From Apostichopus japonicus (Eukaryota > Echinodermata > Holothuroidea > Aspidochirotida > Stichopodidae), in assembly GCF_037975245.1 (NCBI RefSeq), contig NC_092564.1, positions 17,781,984 to 17,845,983 of the forward strand: a stretch of DNA of 64,000 nt, written 5' to 3'. The position numbers were made by a program, and so were the translations under genes. Numbering within the stretch: position 1 is the first letter of the stretch; each line of letters begins with the position of its first letter. This document shows, piece by piece, positions 14,655-27,356 of the stretch. The notes below the pieces were generated by a model that saw only the letters and a program-made list of their open reading frames with translations, was not told where the DNA came from and did no database searches.

Positions 14655-15601
14655 TTGTGCTCATGTTGCAATATTCTCCCTTAGGCTGCTTCTGTTGCAT
14701 TTGAATGACATTATGCAGTTTAGGGTTAATGTTATTTCTTTCTCAATTTTTCAAAAGAGAACAAGTAGAGCTCTTGAGTATAGAAGCGTAACAAATGCAC
14801 AGTGACTCGTTAATATGGTTTGCATATGCCCAAACTTGATCTTAATTGTTCTGTATCTGTCTTCCAAGTCAAGTGCTATACTTCTTCATATTGACCACTT
14901 GGAAATGACAACCGACCAGTGAGAAATAGATTCTATTGTTTGGTTCAGGGGCGCAAGAAGTAACAAGACTGATATAGTATACTGTTCACACTATTCAAGT
15001 CCTGTAATAAAAAAAATATTCATGAACTTAATGGTGAGAATAAATTTGACGAAATAGTATAATTGTAAATGCAAATTAGTTATGATAATATCAATTCAAG
15101 GTTTGGGTGAGATGTGTTAGAAACTTTCGCAGTAAAAAGGTTCGGACTTTATAATATTAACGATAACAGCGTTAGATTCCTCACGTATACCCCAGCGACA
15201 CTTTCCAGTGACATGCGGTTGCTATTGGATAACTCTCTTAACTTCCAGAAGAAGGTGTTTGGGGGAGAGACCTCTGGTGTATAGGTCAGTCATGCTTGAA
15301 TACTTCCCGTGACAGGCCCGAATCGTCTCCGTACTTTCAATTGATACAAGTGTGATGATTTCTGTCTGTTATCTGTCAAACTTACAGACGTCCATTCAAA
15401 TATATTCTAAACGTTCAGAGTCGTAGTTTGGTATAGTGAACGAAAAATATAAGAAAATACGAAGAGGTGAAAGAACGCAAAAAAAAAAGTCAAATAATTG
15501 CAAGCGAACGAAAATACGTCCTTGAAAGTAAAACTAAGGCAGGTCAGAAAATCCCCCTATAGTCCATAAATGTGACATGACTTAAAACAAAATGATGTTA
15601 A

Positions 15602-16330
15602 CATCGGAGGGCGTGATGAAACAGCTCATATATATATATATTCTCTTTATTTAGCATAGTCTCATATGCTTAACATACGTACATCGGAGGGCGTGATGAA
15701 ACAGCTCATATAGTCTTATACTTATCATACTTAACATAGTATCATACTTATCATAGTCTCATACTTATCATACTTTCATCGGAGGGCGTGATGAAACAGC
15801 TCAAATAGTTTCATATTTATCATACTTATCATAGTCTCATACTTATCATACTAACATCGGAGGGCGTGATGAAACAGCTCATATAGTATCATACTTATCA
15901 TACTTATCATAGTCTCATACTTATCATAGTCTCATACTTATCATAGTCTCATACTTATCATACTAAGATCGGAGGGCGTGATGAAACAGCTCATATAGTA
16001 TCATACTTATCATAGTCTCATACTTATCATACTAACATCGGAGGGCGTGATGAAACAGCTCATATAGTATCATACTTATCATACTTATCATAGTCTCATA
16101 CTTTTATCATAGTCTCATACTTATCATACTAACATCGGAGGGCGTGATGAAGCAGCTCATATAGTATCATACTTATCATAGTCTCATACTTATCATAGTC
16201 TCATACTTATCATACTTTCATCGGAGGGCGTGATGAAACAGCTCATATAGTATCATACTTATCATAGGCTACTTATCATAGTCTCATACTTATCATAGTA
16301 TCATACTTATCATAGTAACATCGGAGTTAT
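15602..16330. repeat. Tandem array: conserved 27-bp core with variable TCATACTTATCATA spacers
   Basis: The core CATCGGAGGGCGTGATGAAA continuing CAGCTCA starts at about 15602, 15682, 15777, 15855, 15967 (GATC variant), 16036, 16133 and 16219, with a broken ninth at 16319. Spacings run from 69 to 112 bases because the 16-bp spacer unit (TCATACTTATCATAGT) is repeated a different number of times in each. The nested structure is typical of replication slippage. Confidence 0.93.
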
Positions 16331-17064
16331 AGGATGGTATACGTGGTAAAAATGAAATGAAATTTAACCATGAAACATAAAACCGTAAAACATACTTTAT
16401 TAAAACTGTTCGTTTCGCTTTTAACGTTTTTGTTCTAAATTCATTTGGAAACTGTTGCAAGGGGTCAACCTGAAGATGAGAAGAGACTCCCACGATTCCG
16501 AAGTTAAGCAAATCCCATAATTAGGTCATCAATGAGGACTCAATAAGAAATATAATTTTCATCGACGTCTATAACGTCAGTCAGGGCAAAGAGTATACAA
16601 AAGGTTATTTTTAACAATAAACTATAGAGAATATTATTAAGACATAAGTTTTGGTATCAATTTCTGATCACAGAACAATTTTCTTTATAAGCTGAGTAGT
16701 CGAAAAAAAAATACGTTTTTTTCCACTTCTATTTTTATCCTCGTTGTTTTCTTTCTTTCTTTTAGATGGAAAATTAAAGTAATCGGAAGACGTCATATTG
16801 ATTTTGAAATTGTAAAATGGCATTTCCTGGAAGGAAATAGGATTTACTTGTTGTGATATTTGTATTATATGTTTTAAATGACGTCATAGTAGACAATGGG
16901 ATGTAATTTACCATTAGAGATGACATGAAGCAATGCTTGAAATAATTAGGTTATTGTATTTAATCAAACTCGTGGGCTCAAATGTTCGTATCATATTGGA
17001 GAGAGTACTTGTACAATTAAACCAATGACATCATGATGCGAAAGGGAAACGGAACTAAAATATA

Positions 17065-17069
17065 TCGAT

Positions 17070-17103
<34 letters not shown>

Positions 17104-17495
17104 GTCCATCCATCCGTCCATCCGTTCATCCGTCCATCCGTCCGTCCGTACGTCCGTACGTCCGTACGTCCGTCCGTACGTCCGTCCGTCCGTCCGTCCT
17201 TCCGTCCGTCCGTCCGTCCGTCCGTCCGTCCGTCCGTCCGTCCGTCCGTCCGTCCGTCCGTCCGTCCGTCCGTCCGTCCGTCCGTCCGTCCGTCCGTCCG
17301 TCTGTCTATCCATTGATCCACCTATCCATCCATCCATCCATCCATCCATCCATCCATCCATCCAGCTATAGCCATCTATCCATCTATCCATCCATCCATC
17401 CATCCACCCATCAATCCATCTATCCATCTATCCATCCATCCATCCATCCATCAATCCATCCATCCATCTATCTATCTATACTACCTATCTATCTT
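17065..17495. repeat. (CCAT)n/(CCGT)n compound tetranucleotide satellite
   Basis: CCAT repeats flank a central block of almost pure CCGT (about 17145-17300), then CCAT and CTAT. Open frames across it in every phase are artefacts of period-4 sequence without stops. Confidence 0.98.
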
Positions 17496-18563
17496 TACAC
17501 TACAGTGAGCTGGTTGAGAGAGACGATTGACTCCATATACCTGTATAGGCTACAGTGAGCGTGCAATTGAAATAACTTGATACACTAATGCTGCGCCCTG
17601 GAGAACAAGAATGCCTTGCGCAGCTGTTATAATGTATATGTACTGAACTCTTAGTTCATTAGAGTGAGAGACTTACCATGCATAGTGAACGATAAACATG
17701 AGTTCTGGGAAGATGGAATCAAGCACGTGTGGTTTCCACATTTCTGCCCTAATTCAAACTCAATATGGGGTATAAAATATAATTATGTCTCTAAGCCACA
17801 TGCTGATGAATGTTCTTTCAGCTAGTGACATTATTTTTCTTGCGTACCGCAATTATAGTTCGTTTCGTTCTGGGTTACCGTTTGGTTAAAAGCCACAATT
17901 AATGTCATATCATACATATGTAGGTCTTTATAACCCTGTCAGTACAAACCGTCTACGACGAATATCATGCTCTTCAAAAGAAAAGAAAAAACACGTCTGG
18001 GACTCCACCTTCAATGCAGAGGAAAAGGTTAAGAATCCTCCCCCAAATATAGGTCATCAAAGTATCGAACAGAAGATCTTTTTTTGTTTGACGGAAATAT
18101 TATAATTTATCAAAAATGTATTTTACCCTCTATTGCCTATATAGATATATCTTAGTCTCCAGCAACTTTATCTCCCCGAATGCGGGATATCAATTGCAAT
18201 TTGAAATGCAAATGAGCATAAAAATGCTGCAACATACGATCATATGCATTCTCTGGATAAGATATGATTGATTATAATAAAGCACGCCATTATATTTGCA
18301 TTAATATTGCAATACAAAGTGACAGCAGCTGATTTCTATAGCCTTCGTAAAGATTATCCCTGTCTCTAATGGGTGTTTCGTAATTCTTTCTCCGCCCATT
18401 ACCAACTTTGTGTTTTCTTTCTATGTATATTATCTCTCTCTATATATCTCTTGTTTTTCAATGCATAATTCATTATTTGGCATAAAAAGTGAACTCCACA
18501 AGCAGAAGAATTGTCTATTGCGTACATATGCACGCATCTCTACATTTATGTATGTCATTAAAA

Positions 18564-18929
18564 CAGTGGCGTAGGAAGGTACTTTTTGAGTGGGGGGCTG
18601 AAGACTGATGGCCGGCCTGGGGGAGGGGTCTAAGGGGAGGGGCTGTCCCCCTCCCCTTTGGAATTTGTTTGCATTTCCAGGTGGCCTCAGATGCAATTTG
18701 GTGCAATATAGCACACTTCAACCCACCCACTCCATTTTGCATATAATTTTGCATTTTCACCTGGCCTTAGATGCAATTTGGTGCTCCAAATGAGATTGTT
18801 TTCTCTTTTGGAAATGAAAAAGGGGTTTTCTGACTTGCGAAGCGGGGGCGGAATGATACTTCCGCCCCTCCACATTTTTCACTGGGGGGGGGGGCTAGCG
18901 CCCCCAGCCCCCCGGTTCCTACGCCCTTG
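18564..18929. mobile_element. hAT-type MITE, complete, with 8-bp target site duplication
   Basis: Left end CAGTGGCGTAGGAAGG and right end CCGGTTCCTACGCCCTTG form terminal inverted repeats. The 8-mer CATTAAAA flanks both sides (18556-18563 and 18930-18937). CAG-type termini plus 8-bp duplications are hAT hallmarks. There is no transposase, so it is non-autonomous. The interior has GC-rich stretches (GGGGGG, CCCCCC) and a repeated GATGCAATTTGGTGC motif. Confidence 0.88.
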
Positions 18930-19185
18930 CATTAAAATCTATTTACAATGCAAATTTTTCGTGTTTTGAGGAAATGTGTGTCCAATGATGACATCTTTAC
19001 ATCATTGTACTAACAGCGGATATATCCTAACCGTATTCCATTCAGTGAATGAGTTCTAAAGTCGAAGAAAGCATCTGCCTGTTCTATGCATGTTAAAGAC
19101 GATACAGTTTAGTATAATTATATAAAACCTTTTCTTAGAATATGTTTCATGTTTTAAGAAAGAGCCATCTTTATGTTAAATCTCA

Positions 19186-19552
19186 TTAAAGGCATTGAAG
19201 ACTCGCCCCAAACCGCGTGCCGCCCTCTGAAAAAAAGTTAACTTTCCGTTGCTTGCAAGTGAAGTTTTCTTCTTGTCGCTACAAAATGCAAACAGTAATG
19301 ATTACCTTATTATCTTTTATCTGGACATGAGATGTCCATCGCTGCTATATGTACACTGTGTTGTATGTATTGACCGTAGCTGCATGTATATCGACTGTAC
19401 ACTAGTGTCTAATACCGACGGTGGCAATTGAGCTGTGTGTGTATTTTCTGGGATCGATGGTGGTGTCTTACACTTCTGTTACACCCATTCGAAACTAGGT
19501 CAGATTACCGGCATCAGACGTTTCTTTGTGCGCGAGTCTTCACTCCCTTTAA
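19186..19552 (+). mobile_element. TTAA-flanked MITE, copy 1
   Basis: About 367 bases including TTAA at both ends. The left terminus AGGCATTGAAGACTCGCC pairs with the right terminus (reverse complement AGGGAGTGAAGACTCGC). The same sequence recurs inverted at 41.1 and 46.8 kb. TTAA duplication is the piggyBac-superfamily habit; assignment to that superfamily rests on this alone. Confidence 0.88.
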
Positions 19553-20048
19553 TGTCAAATGTATAAGAACATATTATACAAAAAGGTCTGAATTTTATGG
19601 AACAGCAAGAGCTGTGGGGGGCATCAAGGATTTCATAAAGGACGGATATTTGCCCTGGGATCATTAAAGCAGAGTACCATGTCTAGGGGCCTTGAGGTTC
19701 TACTTCTAAACTCCGGGAAACTAAGATGTGAGATGGTGCATTCTGCGGCATATTTAGACTATAAATTAGATATAGCATTAACTCTAAGCGCAGGGTTGTG
19801 GTATAGTAATACATATTCTTGTTCGTTTTTGTATGATCGAGGTTATAAATGGGCCCGGGGTGGGGGATACACCCATAGCAGTGGTCTAATTCTTCTAGCT
19901 GAATGTTAAAAATTGCGAGACTTGTCCATTTTCTCCCGAAATAACGATGGACGGTTGTGTCCGCTCCCCTCTCGTCGCCTCCCCCTCCCCTTCCACGTGT
20001 ACTCCACGTGTAAATGTTAAACAGTAGCCTACCTGTTGTGAGAGCACT

Positions 20049-20850
<802 letters not shown>

Positions 20851-21010
20851 ATACTAAAATACGTTTAAGTTGATAAGCTTCTTTACTCAGATTCATTACA
20901 CACAAAAAAGGCAGGTTATCAGTTTAAAGTCAGTAAGTTTAAAGCGCGAGACGTTCGATTCATTCATTTGTTGTGATCATCATTATTTTTCTTTTCATTT
21001 TTTTTTGTAG

Positions 21011-21055
21011 ATTGTCGGTCAGCTACGACAGAATTTCAGATTCGTAGATGTGCTA
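21011..21055 (+). other. Possible 45-nt micro-exon
   Basis: The segment is bounded by a T-rich acceptor (TTTTTTTTGTAG) and a consensus donor (GTAAGTACTG). It reads IVGQLRQNFRFVDVL in phase 0. It may be part of a non-coding transcript or chance. Confidence 0.22.
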
Positions 21056-21198
21056 GTAAGTACTGACCTCTGATATTTGTTGTGCAATATAGCCTTAATT
21101 AATCAAAGTGTCTCTAATTTACCTGTTGAAATTAAAAATTGAACGCAGCCTATACACAACAGTATCCACTGACATAATTATGTTTTCACTGTGGGAAT

Positions 21199-21237
21199 AT
21201 ATATATATATATATATATATAATTGTATTTATATATG
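21199..21237. repeat. Short (TA)n microsatellite
   Basis: TA dinucleotide with one AATTGTATT break. Confidence 0.9.
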
Positions 21238-22149
21238 TATATGTATAAAATGGGAAATATTGCAATTCATTTTTCTCGTAAAATGTTTTTTTTTTCCATA
21301 TATCTTTAGGAGGGAGGGTGGGGGCGGGGACCTATATTGTTGTATATTTTTTGTTATTTATATAAATATATTATTCTTTAATAGCTCCCGCAGACATAAA
21401 GTTTGATGCATGGCAAAACATTAGTACATATTATTATTAAAAGTACATAAGCTGTTTTGTTGCGTGTTTAACAATAATTTTCCTAAATAATGTTGGAATT
21501 CGTCAAGCTAAACATATCTCTTTATTTCGTTGCATGAAATTATCAGGAGCGTTAGTTAGACATTTCTTAGGATAAAAACTGTCTCGTGAACCAAGTATCA
21601 CAGAAATGACTTAACTCATAAAACAAAATTAAAAAAAATAAGGTTGGTTTGGGTTATCACTGCGTTTTATGCTTCATAGATGGTTATTTTAATTTCCAGT
21701 TTCTAGTCATTCCAAATCTCCACAGTCACCTTACATTTCAAAAGGAATATAAATTAGGGGCCAAGCCATGACCCCCCCACTCCCAACCCGTCCCCCTCAT
21801 TCTCCCCCACATCATCCCGAGGAGACGTTACCAAGCCAACAAAATCGTCATCACTGATGTAGCCAGAGTAAATGGATCACCTTTACAGTTAACATTAATG
21901 TGGCAGGGTATATACCAGTTTTCACGTCGTGAAAGAAAGTTGTCTTTTTTCGGGGCATTCAATTTTACGATGGCGCAAACAAATGAAGCCACCGAAAAAA
22001 TCCGTTATTAAACGAACTGTCTACCAGCGGATTGTCACGTAGCCTATACTAATTCTTATTACATGCGACTAACATTCAAAAACAACGGTCAATATAAATT
22101 GTCTTAAATGAAAGCCAATATTCTTTTTTTAATTCTATTTTCTTCACAG

Positions 22150-22288
22150 AATATCTACGTGGTTGATGAACAATTATGGATACAGCTCTAAGGACACTGT
22201 TCGCTCCTTCTATTCATTTATCAAGCAAAATCCATCGGAATTTGGAACCTCAACGAATCATAGTCTAAGATCGAGGTCACGTGGGTGA
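22150..22288 (+). other. Possible terminal exon after a good acceptor
   Basis: It follows TTTTCTTCACAG. One frame (from 22151) stays open for 45 residues to TGA and looks protein-like (STWLMNNYGYSSKDTVRSFY). That frame cannot follow the candidate micro-exon at 21 kb, whose needed phase contains a stop; the phase that does fit gives only NIYVVDEQLWIQL. Unrecognised. Confidence 0.22.
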
Positions 22289-25200
22289 ATGACGTCAGTA
22301 ATGTCCTCAACTGCACATACACTACGGGTCCAAGGCAATCAGCGTGTAGCACCATCACAATATGTCTGGAAATATTAGTATACATATTTAGAAGCAGAAA
22401 AAAAAATCATTATTGAGCCTTCGTGTTTTGTTTTCGCCGCTCTTCTTCTTTTCTGTTTATCTTCTTTTTTATTTTATGGAGTATAGGCTATCATGTATCC
22501 ACAGGCCGTGTTGTATATTTTTGAAGAAGTATAAGAAGGAAAAGAGATTCAGAGATTTAGACGAAATTGAAGAACATATTTCATGTGTGAAAATTACAAC
22601 ATCAAATACACTAAACCAGGCCACTCGATTACATTGACTAATCCATGGTCTGAGGAGCAAAAAAAAATGCAGTCCAAAAACCTAGTGAGAATCTTCACAA
22701 TTGACAAAAAATAGGGTGGGCATTTATTCATCTTATAAACTTAATCCACATCAGTGTTATGCCAACAAAACGTTGTTAGTTCAGCTCACAAGGTTAAAAA
22801 ATGTCATTGCGTTTCGTGACGTCAAGAGTTATAGGCACGGTATATAGGTAACATTCTACTGACAAGAGTTAAGTTCCCACGTTACTTATTTGTCAAGACA
22901 AGACGAGATCCACTATCAAACTTCCGTCTCAGCAACGTATGATATATGTTTAAATCATATAGCCACCATGGGAAAGAATATATTAGTAAAGCGACAGGTG
23001 AAGAAAAGTTTTGAGATAAAACAGAAATAAATAAAATTATTGAAATGAGATTAATAAACGGGACTTGCAATTAACGATTCTAATTTTTTTTTGGGGGGGG
23101 GGGCATGTAAATAATGCTATTTACCATAAGTTATTGTAATATATTGAGAAGAGAATTCCTTATTTAAATTAAATACCTGACCACACCCACGCATATATAC
23201 AAGTACACGCCCAAAAATAATAATAAAGAGTGCATGATTATAAGTTGTACACTATTTCCTTTGTTGAATTATTTTCAAGAACTTTTACTTTTTTTTTTGG
23301 GGGGGGGGGGTTTCATGAGTTTTTTGTTGTTGTAAATACCACACGACTAGGGTGTAGACCGCGGTTATGAATCACTTTTATCAGCGAAGTATTCCTCTAA
23401 TCAAAACTATATCTTTCTCACATTTTGATCGATACGCACAAGACAGCTGAAATCTCAAGGGAAAGGGTTATGGATCTTTCGATCAACAACAACAACAATA
23501 CCGTCATTGCAAATGAAAATTAAAAAGGAACAGTAAACGTATATACGTAGTGATGTCCATGAGAAACAGGTTACACCGTTCATGGGATGAATGTAAATAC
23601 GACGGAAACAGCGAAGGTAAAATGACATCTTTCAAAACAACCCAAAAGGTTAAAATTCGGCAGTTTTCGGGTCAGAAAAGATTTTTTTTTTAAGTTTAAG
23701 TGTCGATAGTTGAAAAAAAAACTTTTCCTTTGAAACAGGCATCGGTTTTTTTAGTTCGACTTAGTCAAAATTTGGCAGGGATTTAGGATAATCTCTTTCC
23801 ACTCTCCTACGATTCACCACTTCTTCCCTTAGACATCTTCTCAGTACCCCCACCCCACCCCACCCTCGTCACCTATTTCAACACCTCATTATTCCATACT
23901 CCCTCCCCCCTCCCCCTCCCCTCATGAAACAAATATCATTCGCTATCAAAGAAACAAAACAGTGACAAAAATGCGATTTAATAAGCAAACACCAACAACA
24001 CATCCAAAGAGGATTAAGGAAACGGTTTAGCTTTTTATATTTACCTATTAAGTCATCAGTTTTGGCAGTATTTGGATCAAATTGTTAGCATGCCACAAAA
24101 TTGCTAAAAGTTTGCTAATGAGTTTTAAAAGTGTACTTTCCCGGCGGTTCGGAATCTTCAAAATGATTTCCAGTCATTAAGGAGTGGGTAATTTAAGGTT
24201 TGCGAAAGTTATCGATTCAATATCTCATTGAGGGGGAAAAAAACCAAAATTATACTTTTCAGGGTGATCAGCCTGGTCGTTGAAATTGGATCATATATAC
24301 GTGACCATTGTTTTAACTTCTATCATAATTTTGGCCAATATATTACTGTTGATGCTTTAAGGTTGTATTTGAGATTCCGTGGAAAACAAATGTAGAACTT
24401 CATGATTATGTGTCTCACCGTGTGTATTTGTATTTAATATATTATTAAATTTTAAGTTGTGTTAATTGATCACGAAAGAATATTTTTGTATTTTATTTTT
24501 CTTGTATTACTCTCAATTCTTGAGCAATGTCCGTCACTTCATTTATCCGTCATTATTTGTTCATGTCATTCTAGAGATTTACATAAACAAGTGTGTCCAT
24601 GAAACCATCCTCCCCTCCCCTCAACCCCCCCGCCCCCCACCTACAAAGCACGCATATGCGAACTTTATCAATTATCTTGCAGTGTGTGGTCTTCTTGAAC
24701 TATTGAAGACTTGTTTTAAACTTGAATCGATTATATCAAACTTTCGATTTTGAATAAATAAATAAATGAATACTTTTTATTTTGCGTTTTGGAAGTGCTT
24801 CATATATAACCCTATCATTTGGTGGCCCAAAAAATATATATATATTTCGGCGTTCAATGTTACAAGATTGGCTTCGTTAAGAACAACTATAGGGTATATA
24901 TGAATACAATGCTAAACTGTTACGTTAATGTATACATCGCTTATATTGGAATATATGTTTATAACATGCACGCAAATGTCGATGAAAGAATTGGTTGGAT
25001 CTTGTAAGCTTCATCCGACAAAAAATACTGGGATTTACATCAGAGGGTGGGAGGAGGTGCAGAGGGGGAGGTGAAGAGGGGGAAGAGGTGGGGTGGGGTT
25101 GCTCGTGAGCGTGGGTCGGGGAGCTGATCTACATTACTTTATTCACTATATACACCAAGATATCAATGGTATGGTAAGATAGAAAGCAACGAAGTCTGTC

Positions 25201-26737
25201 CCTAAGAACTTTGGTATGGTTAACTTCCAAATAATATATAAAATCTGTCCGATCTCAAACCAGCTATAACTAATTCAAACTTGATCATCTATTGATATTT
25301 CAATATGTTAGACTCGATCCAAGACAGGTGCATGCCGGAAAGGTCGGTACCCCGACCGCCAATAACTTACAACGGAACGAAGGATCAGGATAAACGGAAG
25401 AGACTGAACCTGCTTAGTTTAACAAAACATATAATTATAAAATGGATTTAGCTGTTGTAACAAGTAAAATGATATAGTGCGGCACAGGTAAGATCAGAAA
25501 AATAAAACGGTCTCGTTATTTATTAGCAAAACCTTGCGTATGCACCTTACTATAGGCCTACTTAAACGTTAATTATGCCTCAGAATATACCATTTCATGT
25601 CTAAAACGTTACTCATTTTGCTTGGCAAAGACCGCCAGATCCCCCTCCATGGGATTACCAGAGGGTCACACCTTCTCCTCCTTTAAAATCGTGGATCCAA
25701 CTCTGCTTCTGTGGTCTTTAGGATTCAAATATGTACGTTATAAATTCAGATGGGATATAATGATACAGTTATATATTTTCTCTCTTTTTGCTATGTTATA
25801 TCCTTTTATTTAATTTATTCCATTCTAACGACTAAGTTATTAACCAACAGTAATATTAAAATTAGGTTCTTTCGAGGTTATAACACTAACAATACACTAA
25901 GACAGTTGATTTAATTTTGAACAATTAAACATATTAAAGACATTCCAAGTATTCGTTCAATAAAATGAGCAGACAAAACATATTGTTTTTCTCCACTTAT
26001 AAATAAGTTTCTAAATACGTACACCCCTACCCCCCCACCTCCCCGCCTAATCTTACCCCGCCCCACCCCCTCCCCTTTCCCCGGTCTTTCCTTCACTCCT
26101 ATATAGTGCATCATTTAGTTCGATATTTAATGTATTAACCCTTTACGAGGAAGTTGGTTCATCTGAATCCGTTAATTTAGAAACGATATTTTGTGTATTG
26201 TGAAGTCGAGAATATTTCTAAAATGTCCGCCCTGGACTGACTGGGAACGATATGTTAGTATAAATTGTTTTCGATTATCTTGACGTACATGACTTAGTAC
26301 CTGTAATTGATACTAGACAGTGGAAGTGATATTGTAAGATATCAAGAATGGGTATATAACGGACAAAATGTATAACATAAAAATCATTGCTTTCACGAGA
26401 TATATACTTTTGGTTATCATTTAATTGTTTAAATATGTGATTGTGCTTCACGCAAAGATATAACAGGTATACAATGAGATATGAGATGTCATGGTTAAAA
26501 CAATTGTCTGTTTGTACAGTTACAAAATGGTATGGCTACTTACGTCGTCGGACATATATATATACCAGATATTGTGAATATAATGTGAGAAATGAGAACA
26601 AAAAAATTGTCTGAATTTTGAAATTGTGACAAATCTTTCCTTCCTTTTATGTCTATGTTTTGCAATCGTTACCATTATTTAAGATAGCACCTTTTTCTTC
26701 TTCTATTTTCTCAAATGCATGTATTATATGTATTTTA
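22289..26737. other. Gene-free stretch with G and C tracts
   Basis: G runs occur at about 23093-23102 and 23298-23310, C-rich tracts near 23850-23920 and 24605-24640, and a purine/G-rich tract at about 25045-25125. No gene recognised. Confidence 0.5.
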
Positions 26738-26977
26738 GATCCTCCTGCAAGCAGGAACTCGCGAAGAAGCCATCATTGGCTTATCAAAGCCGCAAGCTGA
26801 CCGAAGTCAGTCTCTTAGATTCATATTTAACGTCCATGATTATGAATTGTCAATTGTCGACAACTCTGTATAACTTGACGACACGCATTAATCTTGGAGT
26901 GACTTGAACTCGGTACCTTATGATTGAAAGGCACCGGCATTAACCACTGAGCTAAAACTCCTCGAGCTAACTCTCCT
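26738..26977 (-). mobile_element. tRNA-derived SINE, copy 2
   Basis: On the minus strand: TTAGCTCAGTGGTTAATGCC (A box), then GTTCAAGTCACTCCAAG (B box), with the body ending GCTTGCAGGAGGATC. A short extra head (GAGAGTTAGCTCGAGGAG) suggests a small duplication at the 5' end. Confidence 0.87.
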
Positions 26978-27034
26978 CATATATACAATTTTCTCAAATC
27001 ATTTTTTTTTTTGAAGATCTGCTGCATGTACTGA

Positions 27035-27356
27035 CTCCAATTATAGTACTCTATTGCTAGGAAAGTTTTGTGATTACGTAATCGACCTGCCACGGTCGTA
27101 AATCGACCTCAATTAGCCTGCATAGCTTCCTAGCAACATTAGGTTCTTTGTGTAAACACTGCATGTGTGGAAATATGTACATGTCTACAGTGTAGTTAAT
27201 CATACAGCGTTCACACAAAGACTAACATACAATAAAAAAGAATATGTGGCAGGCGTTGCAGACTAATTGGTAAAAAGAGGTCATTTTACGACCAAGGCAG
27301 GTCAATTACGTAATCTCAAGTAACTTTTTAATGATAGCGTGCAATAGTTGGGGTCT
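27035..27356. mobile_element. Imperfect foldback (MITE-like) element
   Basis: The left arm with GATTACGTAATCGACCTGCC, GGTCGTAAA and AATTAGCCTGCA is matched in reverse complement by the right arm (GATTACGTAATTGACCTGCC, GGTCGTAAA, AATTAGTCTGCA). TTCTTTGTG pairs further in. The whole stretch is one long imperfect palindrome with a loop near 27175. Confidence 0.75.

Noticed and set aside
14432..14805. Proline-, serine- or arginine-rich frames
   Set aside because: They come from a CCT trinucleotide run; flanking sequence has no splice or coding support.
15602..16330. CRISPR-like array of regular repeats
   Set aside because: The spacers are copies of one short motif, not unique sequences, spacing is irregular, and the setting is eukaryotic with no cas genes.
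17017..17558. Long open frames rich in PSVRPSVRP or DGRTDGRT
   Set aside because: They are translations of a period-4 repeat that lacks stops in all frames.
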